Shown: in pieces, positions 6,294 through 13,345 of the stretch
Numbering within the stretch: the first letter of the stretch is position 1
Layout: each line of letters begins with the position of its first letter
Assembly: GCA_023263825.1 (NCBI GenBank)
Contig: JALQUJ010000221.1
Span: forward strand, 1-14,905
Length of the DNA stretch: 14,905 nt
Source of the DNA: Porticoccus sp.
Lineage (GTDB): Bacteria; Pseudomonadota; Gammaproteobacteria; Pseudomonadales; Porticoccaceae
Direction: 5' to 3'
The notes under the pieces: model-generated
What the model saw: only the letters and a program-made list of their open reading frames with translations
The model's database searches: none
What the model was told of the DNA's origin: nothing
Translations under genes and position numbers: made by a program

Positions 6294-7269
6294 AGCAATG
6301 ATCACCAATGGCTATAAACTGCCCCGAAAAGTCAGAATGTAATAAGTCTTTTAAATGCCTTAAGTTCTCGGAAGGACTATCAGAGGCTATCAACTTATCA
6401 GGTAAGTCATTCTCATAAGTGGATGGTATGATCTCTGAAATGAGTGGCATACCCATTTCCAACATTTGATTAAAATCACAATCGTAAAGATTGCCCTGCC
6501 AATCAACACTGACCGTACTGCGGCACATAAGTGTATCAAGATTTGAGGTCGAAAAATTAGCTTTTAATAAATCCATATATTGGTGATATTCGCCTTTAGC
6601 GAGCAAAACCGCCCCAAATCGACTGATAGGCATATTAGTAATGGTGTATAGCCGATTAAAAGCAATACCAAAATCGGCATTTAAACGTGTTTTATATTCC
6701 CTCTCCAGCTGCTGCTGATCCGGAGGCAGAAAAGCCCCGTTAGGGTTATAGACTAAATTCAATGGCAAGGATGGTTTAACACCGTAACCCATGCTATTGA
6801 GCTGCTGTAATACTTCGATACTCTGTTCAAATACGCCTTTACCTCTTTGTTCGGAGACATTTTTTTCTGAATAGCAGGGTAATGAAGCTACAATTGTCAC
6901 TTTATGATCTGCAAGAAACTGGGCCAAATATTCATATCCAGGCTCTTGTAAGATAGTTAAATTGCAGCGATCAATGACCTCAACACCTAATTTGGTTGCT
7001 TCTGTCACCAAATATCGAAAATGGGGGTTCATTTCGGGAGCCCCACCTGTCAGATCAAGGGTAGTTATGCCTTGTTGTTTGAGCACCGCTAATACTAAAT
7101 TTACCGTATCAAGATCCATCAGCTCTGTTCGATTTGGACCGGCATTGACATGGCAGTGAGTACAACTAAGATTGCAGAGGTACCCCAAATTGACCTGCAA
7201 TGTCGTTAGCGAGGTTCGATTCAACGAAGGGAACTCTGTATCAAGTAGTAAAGGGCTAGTATCGCGCAT
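6244..7269 (-). CDS. arsS: Radical SAM protein, ArsS (arsenosugar biosynthesis) type
   Basis: A 341-residue radical SAM enzyme. The [4Fe-4S]/SAM motif is LCNLSCTHCHVNAGP with Cys32, Cys36 and Cys39, followed by the TGGAPEMNPHFRYL SAM-binding segment (73-86). The C-terminal DUF3641 region has Cys249 and Cys264 (MCRSTVS, YDCDFNQM) and ends with HCYGCTAGQGSSCGG (Cys325, 328, 336), probably ligands of a further cluster. In organisms that make arsenosugars, ArsS joins methylated arsenic to the deoxyadenosyl group of SAM. That role here is inference, because no methyltransferase gene is visible. ATG 7269 starts exactly where family members start (LLLDTEFPSL then LTTLQVNLGY) but has no obvious ribosome-binding site. 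It is the first full gene of a three-gene cassette and is divergent from cobB. Confidence 0.9.
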   Translation of the reverse strand: MRDTSPLLLDTEFPSLNRTSLTTLQVNLGYLCNLSCTHCHVNAGPNRTELMDLDTVNLVLAVLKQQGITTLDLTGGAPEMNPHFRYLVTEATKLGVEVIDRCNLTILQEPGYEYLAQFLADHKVTIVASLPCYSEKNVSEQRGKGVFEQSIEVLQQLNSMGYGVKPSLPLNLVYNPNGAFLPPDQQQLEREYKTRLNADFGIAFNRLYTITNMPISRFGAVLLAKGEYHQYMDLLKANFSTSNLDTLMCRSTVSVDWQGNLYDCDFNQMLEMGMPLISEIIPSTYENDLPDKLIASDSPSENLRHLKDLLHSDFSGQFIAIGDHCYGCTAGQGSSCGGALE

Positions 7270-7337
7270 AGAGGAATTTTGCCAAAATATGATGTCAATG
7301 TGACTTGGGGAGTACCGGAAAGTTTAACTTCTTTCAT
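7221..7337 (-). CDS. Possible 38-codon leader ORF overlapping the arsS start
   Basis: ATG 7337 on the minus strand is preceded by a perfect GGAGGG at 6-base spacing, a far better initiation site than that of arsS itself. It opens a 38-codon frame starting MKEVKLSGTPQV with a hydrophobic C-terminal half (IPLCAILALYYLI) and stops at 7221, 49 bases inside arsS in another frame. I do not recognise it. It could be a leader peptide that aids arsS translation, or chance. Confidence 0.3.
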   Translation of the reverse strand: MKEVKLSGTPQVTLTSYFGKIPLCAILALYYLIQSSLR

Positions 7338-7367
7338 TGCTTTCCCTCCACCTTCAATATTATCACT

Positions 7368-8135
7368 ATGAATAAGAGAAAAATTCCATCAATAGTCGTA
7401 TTAACAGGTGCAGGTATTTCTGCTGAATCGGGCATCAAAACTTTTAGGGCCAGCGATGGCTTGTGGGAAGAACACCGGATTGAAGATGTAGCATCACCGG
7501 AGGGTTTTGCCCGCGATCCAGAAACCGTACATCGTTTCTATAACCTACGTCGCGAACATTTACTGAGTTCAGAGATACAGCCTAATGCCGCTCACTATGC
7601 ACTAGCTGAACTGGAAAATGCATTAACTAAATTAGAACAAGATCTGCCTGATAAGACCTTGAGCAACTATACCCTTGTGACACAAAACATTGATGATTTA
7701 CATGAACGCTCAGGAAGTGACTTGGTTTCAGGTAATAACCTACTTCATATTCATGGCGAATTATTAAAAATACGCTGTAGCCAAAGCGCACAAATCTTCC
7801 CCTGTTATGAAGCAACCTCCCCCCTTTCAGTCTGTAGTTGTTGTCAACAAACAGGAAACCTTCGGCCCCATGTCGTCTGGTTTGGTGAAATGCCCCTTTA
7901 TATGGATAAAATTTATCAGGCACTAGAAACGTGCGATCTGTTTATGGCAATTGGAACATCGGGAAACGTCTACCCTGCTGCGGGGTTTTTTGAAGTTGCC
8001 AAATCCTCTGGAGCCCATACAGTCGAACTCAATTTGGAACCATCTATAAATGGCTCCAAATTTGATGAGCAGATATATGGTACAGCTTCAGAAATTGTTC
8101 CCGACTACGTAAACACTCTATTAAAAGAACTTTAA
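7368..8135 (+). CDS. cobB: NAD-dependent protein deacylase, CobB-type sirtuin
   Basis: This sirtuin removes acyl groups from lysines using NAD+, yielding O-acyl-ADP-ribose and nicotinamide; targets of E. coli CobB include acetyl-CoA synthetase. The 255-residue product has GAGISAESGIKTFR (14-27), TQNIDDLH (105-112), the catalytic histidine in HIHGE (His129), cysteines for a zinc ribbon (Cys137, 146, 156, 158, 159), RPHVVWFGE (166-174) and GTSGNVYPAAG (196-206). The Tyr58-x-x-Arg61 pair (FYNLRR) marks class III enzymes that also accept succinyl or malonyl lysine. ATG 7368 is chosen because the family begins here; the frame can extend to TTG 7305. No Shine-Dalgarno precedes the ATG. It is divergent from arsS and its stop overlaps the remnant on the other strand. 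Confidence 0.95.
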   Translation: MNKRKIPSIVVLTGAGISAESGIKTFRASDGLWEEHRIEDVASPEGFARDPETVHRFYNLRREHLLSSEIQPNAAHYALAELENALTKLEQDLPDKTLSNYTLVTQNIDDLHERSGSDLVSGNNLLHIHGELLKIRCSQSAQIFPCYEATSPLSVCSCCQQTGNLRPHVVWFGEMPLYMDKIYQALETCDLFMAIGTSGNVYPAAGFFEVAKSSGAHTVELNLEPSINGSKFDEQIYGTASEIVPDYVNTLLKEL

Positions 8136-8708
8136 TTCATCTCCCACTCAGCGACATCATCAGCAGTTTCATCCCACAAATGATCCGTCTCTTTAACCGC
8201 ATAGAACAAACAATCAGTCACTGCAATTTTGGGATCAGTGGTCGCCATAAATAATTTCAGTGTGGTTCGGGGATACAGTTTGTTGTTTTGAACAACAAAA
8301 AAATCATCTATCACATTATGACCTTGCTCATCTCGTACACACAGGGCGTTGACACCTAACGAACCCAGCCAGGCTAATGCCGTATCTGGCCGAACAACGC
8401 CAAAATTACGCCGATCGATATGAGCAGGGACCGTGACATCGACATTTAGCTGGGGGTCAGAGGAGTAAGCTAACTGCCGGTTCTTACAAAGCTACAGCGT
8501 ACTGGGTGATGATAGATATCCATTTCTTCAACAGCAACAGACTGATATAGCTGGGGCTTGGTAAAAAACCGAGTCAAACCACGTAAAGCTATCTCATCAG
8601 ATTCCGGTTGATTTGCCCCCCACACTCAACAGTTAATACAGGACAGCCTAAACTGGTTACCTCCATCAGAGAACCCAATTTATGGCCTGTAATACAGTTT
8701 TCATAAAT
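8132..8708 (-). pseudogene. Remnant of a succinylglutamate desuccinylase/aspartoacylase-family gene
   Basis: Three reading frames, read in order on the minus strand, together give one family-like C-terminal half. The first (8708 to about 8621) has LGSLMEVTSLGCPVLTVECGG. The frame shifts at a six-C run (8616-8621), continuing as NQPESDEIALRGLTRFF through to HHPVR. It shifts again near 8488-8500, continuing as VTVPAHIDRRNFGVV and DTALAWLGSLGVNA to the stop at 8132. The segments read like the ECGG and IDRxNF regions of AstE/AspA-type zinc deacylases. The N-terminal half with the zinc-binding H-x-x-E site is absent: an in-frame stop lies at 8709-8711 and no homologous sequence is seen beyond. The family call is from memory of these motifs. 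The last 60 codons are intact but alone cannot be functional. Confidence 0.7.
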
Positions 8709-8877
8709 CTAAATGCTGAAAATATATTACGCCTTAAGTACCATCTTACCAACTAACATTGACCTAATTGATCGACAACTTTTTATTAATTTTGTATCAC
8801 TTCACCCTAGCTCTTTACAAGAACTGCCATGAGTTAATGCTACTTTTAAGATAATTGATCTAATCACTAGTCTATCT

Positions 8878-8891
8878 GACCAAAACTGGTC
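8878..8891. repeat. Inverted repeat GACCA-AAAC-TGGTC before the DUF2062 gene
   Basis: Perfect 5-base arms (8878-8882, 8887-8891) with a 4-base spacer, lying directly upstream of a possible -10 hexamer. It could be a small operator, but the arms are short enough to occur by chance. Confidence 0.3.
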
Positions 8892-8896
8892 ATAAT
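8891..8896 (+). promoter_or_regulatory. Possible -10 element for the DUF2062 gene
   Basis: CATAAT matches the TATAAT consensus at 5/6 and would start transcription near 8903, 24 bases before the ATG. No convincing -35 hexamer is seen at 16-18 bases upstream, so this is weak on its own. Confidence 0.3.
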
Positions 8897-8926
8897 CGCG
8901 CCTTATTTTCTTCTGGCCAGGAAGTT

Positions 8927-9466
8927 ATGCCTAGGAAAACACTACGTCGGTGGTTACCGGAACCCCACAAAATAGTGGATAGTCGAGCTATACGCTGGAT
9001 GGGCCCTTTATTAAGGGATCCAAATCTATTCCATATTAATCGTACATCCATATCAGCCTCATTTTTCATTGGCCTATTTTGTGCTTTTCTACCCATACCA
9101 GGCCAAACGCTTGTTGCTGCAATACTTGCTCTGACCTTCCGTACGAATTTGCCATTAGCTATGGCATTAATATGGATCAGCAATCCTCTGACCATCGCAC
9201 CGATGTTTCTGTTCAGTTACGGTATTGGTGTTCTATTGTTGGGACAGGAAACAACATCCTTTAATATCGAATTAACATGGGATTGGGCGGTAGCTCAAGG
9301 TGAAGTAATTTTATTGCCCCTACTAATAGGTAGTCTAATCTGTGGACTGGTAAGTGGTGGTTTAGGTTATTTAATTATTCACCAGTTATGGCGCTGGAAA
9401 GTGATAAAAAACTGGGAAATACGAAAAAAGAAACGCTCAGAAAAGGCACTGGAAAACCAAGATTAA
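8927..9466 (+). CDS. DUF2062 inner-membrane protein
   Basis: A 179-residue membrane protein of unknown biochemical role. The DUF2062 core is visible as ASFFIGLFCAFLPIPGQ (44-60), RTNLPLAMALIW (72-83) and SNPLTIAPMF (85-94), with hydrophobic helices at about 41-70, 76-106 and 126-152 and basic ends (RKTLRRWLPEP at the start, EIRKKKRSEK near the end), suggesting both tails are cytoplasmic. ATG 8927 has AGGAAG just upstream, with rather short spacing. The gene converges on lolE; I recall the same gene next to lol genes in Pseudomonas, which suggests an envelope-related role, but that is inference from context only. Confidence 0.88.
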   Translation: MPRKTLRRWLPEPHKIVDSRAIRWMGPLLRDPNLFHINRTSISASFFIGLFCAFLPIPGQTLVAAILALTFRTNLPLAMALIWISNPLTIAPMFLFSYGIGVLLLGQETTSFNIELTWDWAVAQGEVILLPLLIGSLICGLVSGGLGYLIIHQLWRWKVIKNWEIRKKKRSEKALENQD

Positions 9467-9475
9467 CAACCCTAA

Positions 9476-9521
9476 AGGCTATCTATTAGTAACGAAAGAC
9501 AGCCTATTCTTAACTAAGAAT
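9476..9521. terminator. Two adjacent hairpins between convergent DUF2062 gene and lolE
   Basis: Stem 1: AGGCTATCT (9476-9484) pairs with AGACAGCCT (9497-9505), 8 of 9 bases. Stem 2: ATTCTTA (9506-9512) pairs perfectly with TAAGAAT (9515-9521) and abuts the lolE stop. Their place between convergent genes suits a bidirectional terminator, but neither is followed by a clear T-run. Confidence 0.4.
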
Positions 9522-10799
9522 CTATTCATAACGAAGCACCTCTGCCGGACGTGTTTTTGCTGCGCGTATGGCAGGATATAACGTCGCAAAAAAATTCAAA
9601 ATTAACGCGACAATAACCACCATAAAGACATCGCGCCAAACCAGCACAGAAGGTAGATAATCAATAGGGTAAACTTCTGAGCTCAAGAAGTTGAAGCCCA
9701 GTAATGCCTCAAGCCCCATGACTATCTCAGATGCATTGAGTGCACAAGCAACACCTATTCCTAAACCCAATATTGAACCTACCACACCTATCAAAAATCC
9801 CTGCGTCAAAAAAATTGAAATAACATCGCCGTTTGTAGCCCCCAATGTTTTCAAAACAGAAATAGCTGATCGCTTATCAATGACTGCCATCATTAACATG
9901 GAGACAACATTGAATACAGCGATAGCAATAATGAGAAAAACTAACAACGAGACCATATTTCTAGACATTTTTATAGCCTGATAAAGATTCCCATGAGTCT
10001 GTATCCAATCTGAAAAACGATAACCTGATGGCAATGTTCGAAGTAGATCAAAGCCTGTTTCACGCGCCTGGTAAATATCATTCAGTTTAATTTGTATGCC
10101 TTGTGGATAGCTTTTTAGCCCTGCTAGTTCTGAGGCGGTATTCAATTGTGTTAGCACCAAACGTTGGTCAAGGGTGGTATGTGTGGAAAAAACACCAGCA
10201 ACAGTAAAACTTGCCACCTTGGGTGCCAATTGTCTCTGACCTAATCCGCTTGTTTGAAACGCAACCTGTGGCACCAACAAAGTAACGCGATCACCGGTAT
10301 CAACTGAAAGTTTTTCTGCCACACCATGGCCTAATATAAGTTTTTTCCATGTCTCACCAGTATCAGCACCCACTCCCGTGTCATTAAGCACTGAGCGCAT
10401 CTCAGGAGGCACAAACTGTCCTACAAAATCATGGCTTAGTTTCCCTTCTATACCCAACACTTCAACGGGACGAGCTTTACCACGGCTGGTCAGCATCCCA
10501 TCAACTTGAGCAAAGGGCATGACTGCCTGGATATTAGACTCGGCAACCAGGTTACTTTTTAATTCTGGGAAATTTTCTATTCCACCATCTTTAAACAGGC
10601 GAATATGGGGAACTGCCCCCAAAATGCGGGACTCCATCTCATAATCAAAACCATTCATTATGGACATCACTAAAATCAGTAATGCTTGCCCTAGTACTAA
10701 CCCAAGAATTGCCAGCAGTGAAATAAACGAAACAAGTCGATTACCACTTCCAGCAGTAAAGTTTCTAACACCGACATAACTGGCAAAGGGTCTAAACAC
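9522..10799 (-). CDS. lolE: Lipoprotein-releasing ABC transporter membrane subunit LolE
   Basis: LolE pairs with LolC around a LolD dimer to extract outer-membrane lipoproteins from the inner membrane and pass them to LolA. The 425-residue product has the FtsX/MacB-like layout: one N-terminal helix (about 23-48) ending in MSIMNGFDYEM, a large periplasmic domain (about 50-270), and three C-terminal helices (about 280-306, 328-358, 390-412) ending in TRPAEVLRYE. The periplasmic segment near 178-200 (FQTSGLGQRQLAPKVASFTV) lacks the TP..G..P hook pattern seen in the upstream paralogue, supporting LolE rather than LolC. Initiation is at GTG 10799, two bases past the lolD stop, so translation is probably coupled. 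An ATG start is not available near the conserved N-terminus. Confidence 0.9.
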   Translation of the reverse strand: MFRPFASYVGVRNFTAGSGNRLVSFISLLAILGLVLGQALLILVMSIMNGFDYEMESRILGAVPHIRLFKDGGIENFPELKSNLVAESNIQAVMPFAQVDGMLTSRGKARPVEVLGIEGKLSHDFVGQFVPPEMRSVLNDTGVGADTGETWKKLILGHGVAEKLSVDTGDRVTLLVPQVAFQTSGLGQRQLAPKVASFTVAGVFSTHTTLDQRLVLTQLNTASELAGLKSYPQGIQIKLNDIYQARETGFDLLRTLPSGYRFSDWIQTHGNLYQAIKMSRNMVSLLVFLIIAIAVFNVVSMLMMAVIDKRSAISVLKTLGATNGDVISIFLTQGFLIGVVGSILGLGIGVACALNASEIVMGLEALLGFNFLSSEVYPIDYLPSVLVWRDVFMVVIVALILNFFATLYPAIRAAKTRPAEVLRYE

Positions 10800-10801
10800 T
10801 A

Positions 10802-11563
10802 TTAACTGCCTTGTACCGGCACAGCCGTAGTCTCTGATTGAGAATTCACTGAAGACCGGGCGACCAAATCTTCTGTCACATCAATCAAAGTCTCCTGCTC
10901 TAGGGATAAAACCTTGTCCATTTGAACGGCGACATGATGTTCATGGGTAACCACAACAAAGCTAATACCTAAATCAGTATTCAGCTGAAGTAGTAAATCA
11001 AGGATTGTCTTAGCTGTCTCGGGGTCTAAGTTTCCTGTCGGCTCATCCATCAGAACACAGGCAGGCTTAGCAACAAGTGCACGGGCAATTGCCACGCGCT
11101 GACGCTCACCACCCGATAATTCAGAGGGTTTATGATGACAACGATGTTCAAGCCCAACCTGAGAGAGAATCGCTTGAGCCCTGGCCTTTGCTTCAGCCAC
11201 CGCCACCTTGCCAATCAACAATGGCATTGCAACATTTTCCAGTGCAGTAAACTCTCCCAATAAATGGTGAAATTGATAAACAAACCCTAAATGCTGATTA
11301 CGCCAACGCGCTCTACTTGACTCACCCATTGGTGACATATCAGCATCCATCACGGCCACAGAGCCACTCGTGGGATCGTCTAATCCGCCCAACAAATTAA
11401 GCAATGTTGTTTTACCTGAGCCTGATGCGCCAATAATAGCTATCTTCTCACCGGAGCAAACATCTAATGAAATATTGCTTAATACACTGATGGTATCAGT
11501 GCCCTGCTCATAACTTTTAGACAATGCCTGGCATTGCAAAACTACCTGTCCATCAATGGTCAT
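10802..11563 (-). CDS. lolD: Lipoprotein-releasing ABC transporter ATPase LolD
   Basis: LolD is the cytoplasmic ATPase that powers LolCE. The 253-residue product carries Walker A GASGSGKTT (45-53), Q-loop FVYQFHHLL (Gln97; the QFHHLL pattern is typical of LolD), signature LSGGERQ (149-155), Walker B CVLMDEP (169-175), D-loop GNLD (177-180) and H-loop His207 (VVTHEHH). About 25 polar residues extend beyond the usual end (from about residue 225, LIDVTEDLVARSS onward), making it slightly longer than E. coli LolD (233). ATG 11563 overlaps the lolC stop by 11 bases and lolE begins two bases past its own stop, so the three genes form a tight operon. Confidence 0.96.
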   Translation of the reverse strand: MTIDGQVVLQCQALSKSYEQGTDTISVLSNISLDVCSGEKIAIIGASGSGKTTLLNLLGGLDDPTSGSVAVMDADMSPMGESSRARWRNQHLGFVYQFHHLLGEFTALENVAMPLLIGKVAVAEAKARAQAILSQVGLEHRCHHKPSELSGGERQRVAIARALVAKPACVLMDEPTGNLDPETAKTILDLLLQLNTDLGISFVVVTHEHHVAVQMDKVLSLEQETLIDVTEDLVARSSVNSQSETTAVPVQGS

Positions 11564-12815
11564 ATCGTAATGCCTCTGCAGGTAATACTTGACCTGCTCT
11601 TCTGGCGGGATAAATGGTCGCCAATAGACTTAATATCATCCCTAAAAAGCTCACCACTAATACATCCATCCACAATAATTGCGATGGCAATTGGCTAATA
11701 AAATAAACATTGGGATCAAATACCTGAAACCCTGCATGCACTTCCAACCAACTCACAATATCTCCGATAAAAACAGCTAGCAAACAGCCTAAAATAGCAC
11801 CTGTAGAAACGCCTAAAAGCCCAACAGTAATACCCTGAACCATAAAAATGGCAGAAACTGTATTCGATTGAGAACCTAACGTTCTTAGAACAGCGATATC
11901 ACGCCGCTTATCGGCCACCATAAGTACTAGACTAGCCACAATGTTAAAGGCAGCTACCGCGACGATAGCAGCCAGGAGAACACCTACAACATTTTTTTCC
12001 ATTTTGATTGCCTGAAATAGACTGCTCATTTCTGCCGTCCAAGTTTTTATTTGTAGCAAATCATTATCTAACTTTGTAAAAAATAAAGATTGCTTAAGGA
12101 AAGGAACCAAATCATCCGCATTCAACGGATCATCAACATTTAGCTTTACACCATTAACCCGAGATCCCAATCGATAAAGCTTTTGGGCATCCTGATAGTG
12201 AACAAATGCCAACCCATTATCCACCTGGGCTCCGACCTGAAACAGACCGCGAACTGTAAAACGCTTAAACCGAGGAAAGATGCCTGCAGGTGTCACATTG
12301 AGTTCAGGCAGCGACAAAATAACCGTATCCCCAACAATGACGCCCAAAGAACGGGCGAGTAAATTACCAAGAACAATGCCATAGTGGCCTGGTTCTAAAT
12401 ATTCTATATTTCCAGCAACCATTTGCTCATTGATGGGACTCAAACCCGCCTCTTGGACAGGATCTATACCTTGTACCAACACTCCTTGGCTTAAGGAGGA
12501 TGAAGACAACAGGCCATACCCCTCAACAAAAGGGGCATATTCCCTAACACCATCAACACCTTTTAGTGCACCACCTAATTCTCCCCAGTTTTGAATTCCC
12601 TTTTCTTTGGTAACCGTAATGTGTGGTACAACATTAAGAATTCTTTGTTTAATTTCTCGATCAAAACCATTCATGACAGAAAGCACTACAATCAAAGCCA
12701 TCACACCTAAAGCCATGGCAATAAAAGATAAAAAAGACACAAATGAGACAAAACCGTTACTCCGCTTACTGCGGATGTAACGTAGTCCAATAAAAAGGGG
12801 GAGGTTGGCTTTCAT
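11553..12815 (-). CDS. lolC: Lipoprotein-releasing ABC transporter membrane subunit LolC
   Basis: LolC is the subunit that recruits the periplasmic carrier LolA. The 420-residue product begins LFIGLRYIRSKRSNGFVSF, has its first membrane helix at about 22-47 ending VLSVMNGFDREI, a periplasmic domain to about residue 270, the conserved FQAIKMEKN (267-275), and three C-terminal helices (about 276-302, 322-350, 380-402) ending LPAEALRYDH. The segment NVTPAGIFPRFKRF (173-186) aligns with the hook loop of E. coli LolC that grips LolA, which is why this copy is called LolC and the downstream one LolE. ATG 12815 fits the family start but has no clear Shine-Dalgarno; two inverted repeats lie in the leader just upstream. 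Confidence 0.93.
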   Translation of the reverse strand: MKANLPLFIGLRYIRSKRSNGFVSFVSFLSFIAMALGVMALIVVLSVMNGFDREIKQRILNVVPHITVTKEKGIQNWGELGGALKGVDGVREYAPFVEGYGLLSSSSLSQGVLVQGIDPVQEAGLSPINEQMVAGNIEYLEPGHYGIVLGNLLARSLGVIVGDTVILSLPELNVTPAGIFPRFKRFTVRGLFQVGAQVDNGLAFVHYQDAQKLYRLGSRVNGVKLNVDDPLNADDLVPFLKQSLFFTKLDNDLLQIKTWTAEMSSLFQAIKMEKNVVGVLLAAIVAVAAFNIVASLVLMVADKRRDIAVLRTLGSQSNTVSAIFMVQGITVGLLGVSTGAILGCLLAVFIGDIVSWLEVHAGFQVFDPNVYFISQLPSQLLWMDVLVVSFLGMILSLLATIYPARRAGQVLPAEALRYDH

Positions 12816-12836
12816 CTAAAAGCATTAAAACGGAAA

Positions 12837-12857
12837 GCGGCTAGTCAAACAAGCCGC
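12837..12857 (-). promoter_or_regulatory. Hairpin with following T-rich tract in the lolC leader
   Basis: GCGGCT (12837-12842) and AGCCGC (12852-12857) form a perfect 6-base stem. On the minus strand it is followed by TTTCCGTTTT, resembling an intrinsic terminator or attenuator, yet it ends only 21 bases before the lolC ATG. It may terminate transcription reading from sthA, or act on lolC expression. Confidence 0.4.
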
Positions 12858-12879
12858 CATTTCTGTGATTGAGTACCTG

Positions 12880-12906
12880 TTTCTTAGCAACCAGGTTGCC
12901 AAGAAA
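12880..12906. repeat. 27-base near-perfect palindrome upstream of lolC
   Basis: TTTCTTAGCAACC (12880-12892) and GGTTGCCAAGAAA (12894-12906) are 13-base inverted arms around one central A, with a single mismatch (A against C on opposite arms). It lies 65-91 bases before lolC and about 128 bases before the broken plus-strand gene. The length and symmetry fit an operator for a dimeric regulator as well as an RNA hairpin. Confidence 0.55.
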
Positions 12907-13033
12907 GGTATTTTGCAGTTGCACTTATTACATTTAACCTTACTTTAATCAAACTAGAGCAGTTAAAAATGCACTATGAGTAATTATGGCCTTCACACGT
13001 AACTAAGGGATTGAACTCATGAGGACTTGTATC

Positions 13034-13324
13034 ATGAAAAAAATCTGTATTACCCCTCAGCATTTTATGCTGCTTATCACTGCTGGTTGCAACCGATGAG
13101 GTCGTTATTCCTGTTGGTCAACAAGCTGCAGATAAACAGTCCATAGAACGCCCTACAGTAGGTATCACAAAGACAAAGTAAGAAAACGTTTTGGTGACCC
13201 TGTAGAATGGAACGACCCTATTGGAGAGCCACCCATTTCATCGTGGGAATATCAGGATTTCATCGTCTATTTTGAACACGACTTAGTGTTGCATTCAGTG
13301 CTTAAGCGCAATGGCAACGAGTAA
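13034..13324 (+). pseudogene. Small secreted protein gene with two compensating frameshifts
   Basis: ATG 13034 has a good GAGGA (13021-13025) at 8-base spacing. The frame starts MKKICIT, but the signal peptide continues only in the next frame (PLSILCCLSLLVATDE), then VVIPVGQQAADKQSIERP and TVGIT. Near 13166-13176 the original frame resumes as KDKVRKRFGDPVEWNDPIGE, PPISSWEYQDFIVYFEHD and LVLHSVLKRNGNE to the stop at 13322-13324. The shifts fall near a CCCC run (13053-13056) and an AAA run (13169-13171). Joined, it would be a periplasmic protein of about 96 residues. It resembles a short conserved protein that I recall beside lol/sth genes in Pseudomonas, with a BamE/SmpA-like RFGDPxxW pattern; that link is uncertain. 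It is either a real pseudogene or an artefact of two homopolymer errors. Confidence 0.72.
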
Positions 13325-13345
13325 AAAACCTTTGGTGATCAGAAA

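Noticed and set aside
7293..7298. Perfect TTGACA (-35) on the minus strand upstream of arsS
   Set aside because: At 16-18 bases downstream there is no -10-like hexamer, and the arsS ATG is only about 24 bases away.
7627..7923. 98-codon open frame on the minus strand within cobB
   Set aside because: It is antisense to the conserved sirtuin core, with no motif or ribosome-binding site of note.
8890..9195. 101-codon open frame on the minus strand
   Set aside because: It lies fully opposite the DUF2062 gene, has no recognisable motif and is explained as its antisense shadow.
12919..12947. TTGCAC with an AT-rich -10-like stretch as promoter for the broken secreted-protein gene
   Set aside because: The -10 candidates match at only about 3 of 6 positions at the allowed spacings.
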